Below, in pieces: positions 44,082 through 53,347 of a stretch of 64,000 bases of DNA. Below the pieces are notes generated by a model. It was not told the origin of the DNA. It searched no databases and saw only the letters and a list, made by a program, of their open reading frames with translations. A program made the translations under genes and the position numbers. Within the stretch, counting starts at the first letter, position 1; every line of letters begins with the position of its first letter. Origin of the DNA: Kroppenstedtia sanguinis (lineage in GTDB: Bacteria > Bacillota > Bacilli > Thermoactinomycetales > DSM-45169); contig NZ_JBNPXF010000003.1 of the NCBI RefSeq assembly GCF_050433445.1, forward strand, positions 1 through 64,000, written 5' to 3'.

Positions 44082-45235
44082 ACCGAAACCAACAGCAACT
44101 GAATCAATCGATTTCCCTCTACCAAGGATACGCACTGGTCATGTCCACGCTGATCGGGGTGGGGGTTCTCCAGTTCCAACGGGGCATTGTTCAAGAGGCG
44201 GGACCCAACGGAGTGTGGACGATATTGATCGGCGGATTGACCCCACTGGCGGAGGCGGGGCTGATCACCCTGTTGATGAAGCGTTTTCCCGGTAAAAATA
44301 TTGTTCAACTCACCCGTGATCTGTTGGGAACGGACAAAAATCCCCGCTTAGGAACCTGGTTGAGCCTTCCCTTCCTGGGGGCTTTAAGCATTTTTTGGCT
44401 GGTGGCGACGGCGATCGTAGCCCGCACCTTTGGCGAGGTGCTGATCAGTGCGATCTTGCCGAGGACCCCGATGGATGTGATCATTGGAAGCTTGATTATC
44501 TCCGCCACTATTGTAGTAGCGCAACGGCCACAGGTCATCGCCCGTTTCTGTGAATTTTGTTTGCCGATTCTTTTTTTACCAAGCCTCATCATCCTCCTAA
44601 CCCTGGTTCAGGGGATGGAGTTGGAAAATTTTCTGCCGCTGTTTGAACTGGATGGGAAGCAGTTGCTCCACAGTGTGTTAACCTCCTCCTTCCCTTTTGC
44701 CGGGGCCAGCGTCTTATATATCTTCATGGGTTACTATCAGCAGCCGAAACAGGCGCTGAAGCCCCATCTGCTGGCGGTGTTCACCGTGATTATCGGATAT
44801 TGGGTGACGATGGCCACAGCGATCGGGGTATTTGGACCTCATGAGCTGACCACGCTGATGTGGCCCACCATGGACCTGGTCAAGCAGGCGGAGGTGCCGG
44901 GGCAGCTCTTGTCCCGATTGGAATCTCTCATCCTGTCGATTTGGGTGGTGGCGGTGTTCACCACGATGATGACCGTGTTTGGTGCCTTTGTGGACCTGGG
45001 TGTCACCCTGTTCAATCTGAAGGAGCGCCACCACAAATGGCTGGCCTGGGGGACGGCTCCCATCCTCTATGGTTTGGCCCTCTGGCCTTCCGATCTGCAG
45101 CAGTTGTTCAAGTGGGCGGATCGGGGAGGGTTGTATGGATTTATTACCTCCTTCTCAGTGGCGCTGATTCTGTTGGGAATCGCCTGGTTCCGGGGAAGAA
45201 AGGGGAGTAAATCTGATGTATCCTCCTCTGCGTAA
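44078..45235 (+). CDS. Germinant receptor B subunit (GerAB/YndE permease family)
   Basis: A 385-residue protein with about ten hydrophobic segments of the amino-acid-permease fold, starting QSISLYQGYALVMSTLIGVG. In studied receptors this subunit binds the germinant. GGGAGG before the ATG. It overlaps both neighbours (4 and 20 bases). Confidence 0.9.
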   Translation: MNRNQQQLNQSISLYQGYALVMSTLIGVGVLQFQRGIVQEAGPNGVWTILIGGLTPLAEAGLITLLMKRFPGKNIVQLTRDLLGTDKNPRLGTWLSLPFLGALSIFWLVATAIVARTFGEVLISAILPRTPMDVIIGSLIISATIVVAQRPQVIARFCEFCLPILFLPSLIILLTLVQGMELENFLPLFELDGKQLLHSVLTSSFPFAGASVLYIFMGYYQQPKQALKPHLLAVFTVIIGYWVTMATAIGVFGPHELTTLMWPTMDLVKQAEVPGQLLSRLESLILSIWVVAVFTTMMTVFGAFVDLGVTLFNLKERHHKWLAWGTAPILYGLALWPSDLQQLFKWADRGGLYGFITSFSVALILLGIAWFRGRKGSKSDVSSSA

Positions 45236-46355
45236 CCTTCTTTTCTGTCTGTTGTCGGTCAGCCTGTTGGGCGGATGTTGGGACGCTCGGGAGATTGAGG
45301 AGCGCACCTCGGTTATTGCCCTTGGTTTTGATAAACATCCCGCAGGCTATGAGATTTCAGTTCAGGTGCCCATCCCTCTTAAAATCGTCGGTTCCGGAGG
45401 CGGAGGCGGAGGCGAGAGCGGTCAGAATGCGGTTCATGTCTTCAAGGGTACGGGAAAAACTGTCTCTGATACACTGGATGATATTCAAAATCAGACGAAC
45501 CAACGGCTGTTTTACGGACAAACCCGATTGCTTATAATTGGCGAGGAGGTGGCCAAGGAGGGGATTGGCAGAGTGGTGGACGGTTTGAAGCGACACCCGG
45601 AAGTCCGGCGTCACCAGTGGCCTTTGGTGGTGAAGGGAAAGGCCAAAGACGCCATGAAAGCCAACCCCAAACTGGAACAGATCCCCATGGAATATATCGT
45701 TACGTTGGTGGAAAATGGTGTTCGGATAGGCAAGTATAATGACGAAGATTTTGGAAAGACACTGATCAACTTGTCCAGTCCGGCCAAACATCCAGTGATG
45801 AATTTTATAGAAATCAGTCCGCAGCTGATCGAATGGAAGGGGTTGGCTGTTTTTAATAAGGGGAAAATGGCGGGGCGCCTGTCCCGTGAAGAGAGCGAGC
45901 CGATGTTGCGTCTGCGGAACAAAGAGAAGGGAGAGACCGTCAACGTTCCCTGCGGAGGAAAAAAAAGTGATCTAAAAGTCGTGTTCCGGGCCAAGGAAAT
46001 GAGTCGGAAGATCCAGGTGAAACAGCGGGAAGGACGCCTCCCCGAGATCCATGTTCACATCAAAATGAAAGGGGACATCATTGAAAAAACCTGTGCCAAA
46101 TATGATTTGAGTCAACCGGGCATTTACAAAAAAATGAATCGGTGGGTAGCCGACAGATACGAACTGACGACCCGGAAAACCATCCGAAAAATGCAGAAAG
46201 AACTCAAGGTGGATGCTTTTCATTTTGGAAACATGATTCGGGCCCACCATCCAGATCTGTGGAAAAAATTGGATTGGAATCGTGATTTTCCCAACGTTCC
46301 GATCCGGGCCACCTATGAGGTGCAAATCCGCCGCACTGGATTGGAATTCAAGTAA
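45216..46355 (+). CDS. Germinant receptor C lipoprotein (Ger(x)C family)
   Basis: A 379-residue lipoprotein with lipobox LLGGC (Cys21), then WDAREIEERTSVIALGFD, the standard Ger(x)C opening, and the three-domain body ending in a C-terminal helical-bundle region. The short run of six glycines (about residue 62) is unusual but lies in a loop. Ends the ger operon at a strong terminator. Confidence 0.92.
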   Translation: MYPPLRNLLFCLLSVSLLGGCWDAREIEERTSVIALGFDKHPAGYEISVQVPIPLKIVGSGGGGGGESGQNAVHVFKGTGKTVSDTLDDIQNQTNQRLFYGQTRLLIIGEEVAKEGIGRVVDGLKRHPEVRRHQWPLVVKGKAKDAMKANPKLEQIPMEYIVTLVENGVRIGKYNDEDFGKTLINLSSPAKHPVMNFIEISPQLIEWKGLAVFNKGKMAGRLSREESEPMLRLRNKEKGETVNVPCGGKKSDLKVVFRAKEMSRKIQVKQREGRLPEIHVHIKMKGDIIEKTCAKYDLSQPGIYKKMNRWVADRYELTTRKTIRKMQKELKVDAFHFGNMIRAHHPDLWKKLDWNRDFPNVPIRATYEVQIRRTGLEFK

Positions 46356-46364
46356 AAAGCATAC

Positions 46365-46403
46365 AAAAAAGCGAAGGCCTAGACTAGGCCCTTCGCTTTT
46401 TTA
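46365..46403. terminator. Terminator of the ger operon, possibly bidirectional
   Basis: AAAAAAGCGAAGGCCTAG and CTAGGCCCTTCGCTTTTTT pair with one bulge and carry A- and T-runs on both sides, between convergent genes. Confidence 0.85.
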
Positions 46404-46562
46404 TTCTAGTGCCCCCTCAGAGAACATTGTGTGGAAAATCACAGAAAGGTAAGGATGGTGGGGATTTGATTCGCCTTTGCGCTCTTTGCAAGAGATCGGG
46501 GCCGCCCCACCATCCTGCCTCCGCCTTGCTGAAAAACAAGATCAAAGTTGTCTTAAGGAGCA

Positions 46563-47936
46563 CTAGATCATGGGAACCCGGGCCATGGCTGCGGAGACCG
46601 GATCCCGGGCGGCGAGATCGGATCGATTTACATCCTGCAACCGGTTCTTTCCCAGAGCGATTGCTGCCAATTTCATTTCCGCCACGGAGGATCGGAGATA
46701 GAGAGCCACAGATTTGGCTCCTTCCTCTACATCCAACTTTTCTTTCAGGTCTCCATCGTACAAGACAAACTGAGTGGGAGGTTCCCAGGGAAGGGCTTTT
46801 TGACTCCCTTGGTCATGACTGGCCGCGAAGACGACCGCCGATCCGAGAGCTACTGCATCGGCTCCCATGGCCAAAGCTTTCAGGTAATCTCCTGGAGTTT
46901 TGAGCCCTCCGGAGATGATAAGGCTGATCTGATCCTTTTTCCCTTTTTTTTCGAGGTAATCGGCAGCCCGGGCCAACCCCATAATCGCAGGCAAACCGAA
47001 TTCATCCTGCAAAATGGGGGGAGTTCCTTTGGTTCCTGCCTGGGCTCCGTCCAGAGTGATAAAATCGACGCCGGCGGCCACAGCGATCTCCAGGTCTTGT
47101 TCGACGCGCCCGGGGATCAATTTCATACCGATGGGGACCCCACCTGTACATCGACGCAAGCGGTCGATGAGTTTTTTCCAATCCTGTTTACGATGGATGC
47201 CCGGCATGCGGCTAAGGATTTCCGCTGTGTCATCCGGCTGCAGTCCCATCAATTCCATCGCTCGTCCCTTGAGATGAGAGGCGGGCACTTGACTGGGGGT
47301 TCCAGCAGAGGCCCCCTGTCCGATGTGAACTTCGATCATATCCGCCTGCTTCAGAATTTCGGGATCTTTGGCCCATTTCGCTCGGCTGTATTGGAGGATC
47401 AGTTTGTCGGCGTATTTTCGTTCTTCCGGCAGGAAGGGGCCTTCTCCTCCATTGGTGGCGGTTCCCGCCTGGGTGGCACCTTTGGCTAATGCCAATTTTA
47501 GCTGTTCGCTGACGCCGATTCCGAAGGCCATGCCGCTGACCATCAGCGGGATTTCCAATTCCAAGGGTTTTTTGGCACAAGGGCCGATCACGGTGCGGGT
47601 CTCAATGGCCTGACCTTCCGAGGTGGGTAATCGATCTAACTGACAGGGAAGAAAGGTTAATTTTTGAAAATCGGGCATCTTTTTCGGACTTCCCAGGGGA
47701 CGTTTCACCATGACTCCCTCTTGAGCCCGCATACTGTTTTCGATCAGGGTCTGGGGAGAGATATGACGGGTAAGGATGACCATTTCCCACAGATTATTGG
47801 GAAAAGGATCGGTTTCAATCACGGCTACTGCCTTTCTAAAAAGCCTTTTGATCAGTGGCCGGGCGCAGATGGCTATCCCTGCAATAAAGAGAAGGAGGGC
47901 AGCAAGAGCCCCGCTGAAGGATGGGATCCACCCCAT
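46563..47936 (-). CDS. Membrane-anchored FMN-binding GltS-domain protein
   Basis: A 457-residue protein with one N-terminal membrane helix (SGALAALLLFIAGIAICA), then the FMN-binding glutamate-synthase-type barrel (EIPLMVSGMAFGIGVSEQ, TNGGEGPFLPEER, LIISGGLKTPGDYLKALAMG). B. subtilis YerD is the closest type I know. The glutaminase domain of real glutamate synthase is absent, so it is not GltB; the substrate is unknown. The ATG at 47936 has AGAGGTG. It faces a paralogue across a short divergent gap. Confidence 0.85.
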   Translation of the reverse strand: MGWIPSFSGALAALLLFIAGIAICARPLIKRLFRKAVAVIETDPFPNNLWEMVILTRHISPQTLIENSMRAQEGVMVKRPLGSPKKMPDFQKLTFLPCQLDRLPTSEGQAIETRTVIGPCAKKPLELEIPLMVSGMAFGIGVSEQLKLALAKGATQAGTATNGGEGPFLPEERKYADKLILQYSRAKWAKDPEILKQADMIEVHIGQGASAGTPSQVPASHLKGRAMELMGLQPDDTAEILSRMPGIHRKQDWKKLIDRLRRCTGGVPIGMKLIPGRVEQDLEIAVAAGVDFITLDGAQAGTKGTPPILQDEFGLPAIMGLARAADYLEKKGKKDQISLIISGGLKTPGDYLKALAMGADAVALGSAVVFAASHDQGSQKALPWEPPTQFVLYDGDLKEKLDVEEGAKSVALYLRSSVAEMKLAAIALGKNRLQDVNRSDLAARDPVSAAMARVPMI

Positions 47937-48057
47937 GGCTGACACCTCTTTTTTCGAGTGATGTCCTTAAGGTTCCCAAAGATAGAATGGGTAAGTCATG
48001 ATTCAATCGACTGGGGGCCATAATATACCGGGAAAGGGATCGAGAGGAGGTGCCCAG

Positions 48058-49446
48058 TTGAATCATTTTTGGCAGGGGTTTGCGGTAACATTGCCAGCTG
48101 TGATCCTCATGGCGATTCTGACAGTTCTTTTGGCCCGGAACGTCATCAAATGGATTTTTGGGTCGGTTCTTCGCTTGATCCTGACGGAGACCTATTCCAG
48201 GAATTTGATGGAGATCTTCTCCTCTGGGAGACGATATCACACGCAAAATATCGTGGAAATGGCGCTTCGATCGGAAACGGATCAAGCGATTCAGCGTTCG
48301 CTGGGAACGCCCTATCCCGAAAAAGGATGGGATCGGGTGATGTTTTTGCCAGCGCAGCTGGCGGTGATGCCCACCAAAGAACATGTGAAAATCGACACCC
48401 GGACGGTGATCGGTCCCCGTGCTCCGCACCCTTTGAAGCTGGAGATTCCATTGTTAGTGGGTGGACTGGGACCGGGACCGACTTTGAGCAAGCCAATGAA
48501 GAAAGCGCTTGCCAAAGGAACCCGGGCGGTGGGTACGGCAACCCATACCGGGGAGGAACCCCTGACGGAAGCCGAGGGGAAAGAGGCGGACAAGGTGGTA
48601 GTTCAATACGGACGGGGGGACTGGACGCAACCACCGAAAACGTTGGAACAGGGCGATATGATCGAGATTGTGGCTGGAAGCGGGGCCACATCGGGGACTC
48701 CCTTTACCATCCCGAAGCTACCGGGAAACATGCGACAATTGTTTGGACTTCAACCGGGGGAGGCTTTGAAAATCCATTCCCGGGTGCCTGGAGTCAGTCA
48801 GTCCGAAGATTGGTCGGAGCTGGTGACCCGGTTGCGGGAGGTGGGCAAGGGAGTTCCAGTGGGAATCAAACTAATTCCCTCCCGGATCGAAGACGATTTG
48901 GCCCAGGCCCTGGATGCTGGAGTGGATTTTATCACCATCGACGGGATGGGCAGCGGGGTCCGGGAGTCGGCTCCAATCCTGCAGGATGATTTCGGCTTGC
49001 CGACGATTCGTGGATTGGTCCGGGCAGTTCGTTACCTGGAGAAACATTTTGCCCGACATCGGGTGAGCCTCATCGTCTCTGGAGGGCTCTCCACCCCTGG
49101 AGATTATCTGAAAGCGCTGGCTTTGGGTGCTGATGCAGTGGCACTGGATCTTCCGGTGGTGATGGGAGCGGTGCATACGCAAATCACCCAGGTGTTGCCT
49201 TGGGAGCCACCCTCGGGACTGATCTGGTATGATGGCAAATTTACTGACCGACTGGATGTGGACCAGGCAGCAGAAAGTGTGGCCAATCTGTTTAAATCTT
49301 CTGTGGAGGAGATGAAGTTGGCCACGATCGCCCTGGGAAAAAAAGCGTTGAAGGAGGTCAACCGAGAGGATTTGACGGCGCTGGATCCACTGGCGCAGGA
49401 GATGACGGGTTTGCCCTTGGCTTATGAGGAGGACCCCCGGTTATGA
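48058..49446 (+). CDS. Second FMN-binding GltS-domain paralogue
   Basis: A 462-residue protein with the same layout: N-terminal membrane helix (VTLPAVILMAILTVLLA) and GltS-type barrel (LIVSGGLSTPGDYLKALALG). It differs at usually conserved points: THTGEEP instead of TNGGEGP and IDGMGSGVRESAP instead of the IDGAxxGT..xPP seen in its neighbour, so it may bind a different substrate or be less active. TTG start with GGAGGT six bases upstream. Divergent from its paralogue with about 120 bases between. Confidence 0.83.
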   Translation: MNHFWQGFAVTLPAVILMAILTVLLARNVIKWIFGSVLRLILTETYSRNLMEIFSSGRRYHTQNIVEMALRSETDQAIQRSLGTPYPEKGWDRVMFLPAQLAVMPTKEHVKIDTRTVIGPRAPHPLKLEIPLLVGGLGPGPTLSKPMKKALAKGTRAVGTATHTGEEPLTEAEGKEADKVVVQYGRGDWTQPPKTLEQGDMIEIVAGSGATSGTPFTIPKLPGNMRQLFGLQPGEALKIHSRVPGVSQSEDWSELVTRLREVGKGVPVGIKLIPSRIEDDLAQALDAGVDFITIDGMGSGVRESAPILQDDFGLPTIRGLVRAVRYLEKHFARHRVSLIVSGGLSTPGDYLKALALGADAVALDLPVVMGAVHTQITQVLPWEPPSGLIWYDGKFTDRLDVDQAAESVANLFKSSVEEMKLATIALGKKALKEVNREDLTALDPLAQEMTGLPLAYEEDPRL

Positions 49447-49448
49447 GG

Positions 49449-49487
49449 AGAAGGGATGTCCGGAGCGGCATCCTTCTTTTTTTAAAG
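49449..49487 (+). terminator. Terminator after the second GltS-domain gene
   Basis: AGAAGGGATG / CATCCTTCT with a ten-base loop, followed by seven T residues. Between here and rlmN only a TATAAT box (49630-49635) without a good -35 box stands out. Confidence 0.85.
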
Positions 49488-49684
49488 AAGGTTTACAAGA
49501 CAAAAGTTTTTTTCCGTTGGATAAACAGGTATAATCGGGGGTGAAGGGCCAAAATCAGCCAAAATGGTTACTCCACCCCAAAAAGGGGGATTTACAACGC
49601 AATCTCTTTTCTTTCCGGCTTGGTATTGATATAATGAGGAAAGTTTTGAGGAATGATTTGACTTTATAACAGGAGTTCTATCCA

Positions 49685-50737
49685 ATGCAACTAAACGCCT
49701 ATGACTGGTCCTATGCGGATTGGAAAAAATGGATGAAAGGGGTGGGAGAACCTGCCTTCCGGACCGACCAAGTGATGGATTGGCTGTATGTGAAGCGGGT
49801 TCCTTCCTTTGCCGACATGACCAATCTCTCCCGTGGGTTGCGAGAGCGGTTGGAGCGGGATTTCCTATTGAAACCTTTGGAAACGCTCACGGCTCAGGAG
49901 TCTGCCGACGGGACGATCAAGTTTTTGTTTCAACTGGTTGACGGCCATGCGATCGAAACGGTGATCATGCGGCATAACTATGGCAACAGTGTCTGTGTTA
50001 CCACCCAGGTGGGATGCCGAGTCGGATGTACATTTTGTGCCTCCACTTTGGGTGGGCTGAAAAGGGATTTAAAGGCTGGAGAAGTGGTGGCCCAAGTGGT
50101 TGAAGCCCAACGTTACCTGGATCGATGGGGGGAGCGTGTTCATTCTGTTGTGATGATGGGCATTGGTGAACCTTTTGAGAACTACGATGCCTCCGTGCAA
50201 TTTATGCGGGTGATTCAGGATGAAAAGGGTTTGAACCTCGGTCAACGTCGGATCACGGTTTCCACTAGTGGAATCGTGCCTTCGATTTACCGCTTCGCCG
50301 AGGAAGGTTTGCAAGTGGGGTTGGCGATCTCTCTCCATGCACCGAATCAGGCGCTGAGAAAGAAGCTGATGCCGGTCAGTTATCGCTATCCCTTGGAAGA
50401 GTTGTTGGCAGCCTGCCGCTACTATGTAAAGAAAACCGGACGTCGGCTCACTTACGAATACGCTCTGATCGGTGGGAAGAATGATGCTCCGGAACAGGCT
50501 CATGAACTGGGGAAACTCCTGGAAGGGAGTGGTTCGCTGATCAATCTGATCCCAGTGAACTATGTTCCCGAGCGGAACTACACTCGGACCCCCAGGAACC
50601 GGATTTTCAAGTTTCGGGATATTCTTCAATCCTACGACCTGAACACGACTATACGCCGGGAGCATGGCAGCGACATCGAAGCGGCCTGCGGGCAACTGCG
50701 GGCCCAACATCTAGGGTTGGAACAACAGACGGTCTGA
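49685..50737 (+). CDS. rlmN: Dual-specificity 23S rRNA/tRNA adenine-C2 methyltransferase
   Basis: A 350-residue radical-SAM enzyme. CRVGCTFC (Cys111, 115, 118) binds the 4Fe-4S cluster; MMGIGEPFENYD and the C-terminal cysteine in DIEAACGQL are present. It methylates A2503 of 23S rRNA and A37 of some tRNAs. It resumes the Bacillus-type gene order interrupted after rsmB. Confidence 0.95.
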   Translation: MQLNAYDWSYADWKKWMKGVGEPAFRTDQVMDWLYVKRVPSFADMTNLSRGLRERLERDFLLKPLETLTAQESADGTIKFLFQLVDGHAIETVIMRHNYGNSVCVTTQVGCRVGCTFCASTLGGLKRDLKAGEVVAQVVEAQRYLDRWGERVHSVVMMGIGEPFENYDASVQFMRVIQDEKGLNLGQRRITVSTSGIVPSIYRFAEEGLQVGLAISLHAPNQALRKKLMPVSYRYPLEELLAACRYYVKKTGRRLTYEYALIGGKNDAPEQAHELGKLLEGSGSLINLIPVNYVPERNYTRTPRNRIFKFRDILQSYDLNTTIRREHGSDIEAACGQLRAQHLGLEQQTV

Positions 50738-50787
50738 CCTAGTCGCATCGTGTGAATTGGAATTGAACAGGGAAAGGAGTCACCGGT

Positions 50788-51540
50788 ATGGAAAAGGCAT
50801 GGCTTACCCACGAAGGACGGGTGCGGGAGCACAATGAAGACAGTGTGGGCCTTTTTCAGTCCGACCACGGGGTTCCCGTGGCCGTTCTCGCTGACGGCAT
50901 GGGCGGGCACCAGGCCGGTGAGGTGGCCAGCCGCACGGCAGTTCAGGTGATCCAGCGGGAGCTGGGCGGTCTCACTCCCGGAATGGGGACTGAAGAGCGG
51001 CGGGAATGGATGTTGAAGGCAGTGACGGCAGCCAATCGCGAAATCTATGAAATGGCCAGCCGAAACAAAAGTTACAAGGGAATGGGAACGACGGTGATCG
51101 CAGCCGTTCCGAGAAAGAAGGAAGTGACTCTGGCCCATGTGGGGGACAGCCGTGCCTATCTCCTGCATGAAGATGGCCTCTATCAACTGACAGAGGATCA
51201 CTCTCTGGTCAACGTGCTGAAAAAGCACGGCGGGATCACAGAGGAGGAGGCCAAAGTCCATCCCCAGCGAAATGTGATCATGCGTTCCGTAGGAACCAAT
51301 GAAGAGGTGGAGACGGACCTGATCGTCACTCCCTGGTACCAAGGGGATACGCTCTTGATCTGCTCCGACGGGCTGTGTGATATGGTGCCCGTCGATGTGA
51401 TCGGAACCATTCTCACCTCTTCCCTTCCTCTCCGCGAGCAGGCGAACCGCCTGGTGGAGAGTGCCTTGGAAGCTGGAGGAAAGGATAATATCTCCGTGAT
51501 TCTGTTAAAAAACGATAACCGTATAAATAAAAGTGACTGA
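50788..51540 (+). CDS. prpC: PP2C-type protein phosphatase
   Basis: A 250-residue Ser/Thr phosphatase with metal-binding motifs REHNEDS, ADGMGGHQAGEVAS, HVGDSRAYL, SDGLCDM and GGKDNISV. It reverses PrkC phosphorylation. GAAAGGAG before the ATG. The kinase gene follows 24 bases later. Confidence 0.95.
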   Translation: MEKAWLTHEGRVREHNEDSVGLFQSDHGVPVAVLADGMGGHQAGEVASRTAVQVIQRELGGLTPGMGTEERREWMLKAVTAANREIYEMASRNKSYKGMGTTVIAAVPRKKEVTLAHVGDSRAYLLHEDGLYQLTEDHSLVNVLKKHGGITEEEAKVHPQRNVIMRSVGTNEEVETDLIVTPWYQGDTLLICSDGLCDMVPVDVIGTILTSSLPLREQANRLVESALEAGGKDNISVILLKNDNRINKSD

Positions 51541-51564
51541 GATAGAGATGGAGAGCGAGGTGAG

Positions 51565-53220
51565 ATGACAGTGGAAGGCAGAAAATTAGGCGGCCGCTAT
51601 GAAGTGATCAGCCGGATTGGCGGTGGGGGTATGGCGGTGGTGTACAAAGCGCGGGATGTGCTCTTGAATCGCCATGTGGCTATCAAAGTGCTCAACGAGT
51701 CCCTCAGCAACGATGCGGAATTTGTGAAACGCTTCAGCCGGGAAGCGCAGGCCGCTGCTAGTCTGTCCCATCCCAATGTGGTCAATGTGTATGACGTGGG
51801 TCAGGAAAACTATACTCACTATATTGTCATGGAGCTGGTGGAAGGGCCCACTTTGAAAGAATACATTCAACAGTACAGCCCTCTGACACCGGAAGAGATT
51901 GTGTCCATTGCATCTCAGATCTGTGATGCCTTGGCCCATGCCCATGAAAACCAAATTGTCCACCGGGATGTCAAACCCCACAATATCCTGCTGGGGTATA
52001 ACGGCCGAGCTAAAGTGACCGATTTCGGGATCGCTCGGGCGTCGACTTCTTCCACGATCACCCAGGCGGGCTCCGTGATGGGGTCGGTTCATTACTTCTC
52101 TCCGGAGCAAGCCCGGGGCGGGTTGATCGGTCATAAATCGGACATTTATTCACTGGGTGTGGTCCTGTATGAGATGGTAACCGGACGTCTTCCCTTTGAT
52201 GGGGACTCCGCCATCAGTATTGCCATGAAACATCTACAGGATTCAGCGGAAGATCCTGCAGAGTTGAATCCCGATGTGCCCCCGGAAATTCACCGGATCA
52301 TCCGCAAGGCGATGGAGAAGGAGCCAGACCAACGGTTTGAGACAGCCCTGGAGATGAAACAGGAGCTGGATGCGGTTTTCCGTTATGATCGGATGGAGGA
52401 GCAGCGGCTTCGAACGGATCGCCATGAACCTGCTGCAGCCAAGCCCTACGCCGCCGCCGGAGCCGCCTCCTCCGAAAAAGGGAAAGGTGACTCACAGACG
52501 ACACCCACCCAGGTGGGCGATCAAACGATGGCCAACCTGGAACGGCTCCGTAATGTCCCGGCGGACAAGAACAAAACGGTGCTGGAACGGACGGTCGTCT
52601 GGCTGGAGAACGCACAAGCCAACATGCCCTGGTGGCAGAAGATTCTCTTTGGATTGTTCACCTTGATCGTCATCGGAGCCTTGGCTATTTTCGCCTTTGA
52701 CCAGGTGATGGGCTGGATGGGCAAAGGTAATGAGGAAGTTCAAGGAGAACAGAAAAAGGAAACTACTCCTGTGGAAGTGGCAAAGGTGATCGGGATGGGT
52801 GCCGATGAGGCGGAGGCCAAATTGAAGAAGTTGGGGTTTCGAGTGAAAGTGGAAACCGGGGACACTACTCATTTCGGAGCGGAGTACGACACGGGGAAAA
52901 TCTATAAACAGTCTCCTGACGCAGGGGAAAAAGCCGTTCCCAAGGAGACGGAAGTGGTCCTGAACAAGAACCCGGAGATGTTTAAGGTGCCGGATGTCAG
53001 CGGGGTCTGGCAAACTCGAATTGAGGGACAGTGGGCACAAGAACACGGCTATACTCCAAAACTAACCTTTCATGGAGGATCGGGGTATACAAGGGGACAA
53101 GGAATCACGTCCCGGCCCAAAGCCGGGCAATATTGCCCCAAGGGGGGCACGTTGCATGTGTGGATCCAGACAGCGGGCCAAAACAACCCACCTCCCGAGC
53201 CCAAAGAAATCTATCCGTGA
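51565..53220 (+). CDS. prkC: PASTA-domain Ser/Thr protein kinase
   Basis: A 551-residue Hanks-type kinase with loop GGGGMAVVYKA, Lys41, HRDVKPHN (133-140) and DFGIA (153-157). A linker leads to one membrane helix (about 350-372) and an external part with about two PASTA repeats, fewer than the three of B. subtilis PrkC. It senses muropeptides or lipid II in relatives and triggers spore germination. It shares the window with a ger operon. Confidence 0.93.
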   Translation: MTVEGRKLGGRYEVISRIGGGGMAVVYKARDVLLNRHVAIKVLNESLSNDAEFVKRFSREAQAAASLSHPNVVNVYDVGQENYTHYIVMELVEGPTLKEYIQQYSPLTPEEIVSIASQICDALAHAHENQIVHRDVKPHNILLGYNGRAKVTDFGIARASTSSTITQAGSVMGSVHYFSPEQARGGLIGHKSDIYSLGVVLYEMVTGRLPFDGDSAISIAMKHLQDSAEDPAELNPDVPPEIHRIIRKAMEKEPDQRFETALEMKQELDAVFRYDRMEEQRLRTDRHEPAAAKPYAAAGAASSEKGKGDSQTTPTQVGDQTMANLERLRNVPADKNKTVLERTVVWLENAQANMPWWQKILFGLFTLIVIGALAIFAFDQVMGWMGKGNEEVQGEQKKETTPVEVAKVIGMGADEAEAKLKKLGFRVKVETGDTTHFGAEYDTGKIYKQSPDAGEKAVPKETEVVLNKNPEMFKVPDVSGVWQTRIEGQWAQEHGYTPKLTFHGGSGYTRGQGITSRPKAGQYCPKGGTLHVWIQTAGQNNPPPEPKEIYP

Positions 53221-53293
53221 ATGAAGGGTACACTTGCAAAAGATTGCAATCATCTCTGGTTGATGACAACCCAATATTTAGATCATAATGAGA

Positions 53294-53318
53294 ACGAGGC
53301 GACTGCCTCGTTTCCTTT
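53294..53318 (+). terminator. Weak terminator between prkC and rsgA
   Basis: ACGAGGC-GACT-GCCTCGT followed by TTCCTTT. Probably partial, since rsgA and rpe continue the block. Confidence 0.6.
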
Positions 53319-53347
53319 GTGTTCAGGACCTAAAAAGGAGGGAAGCT

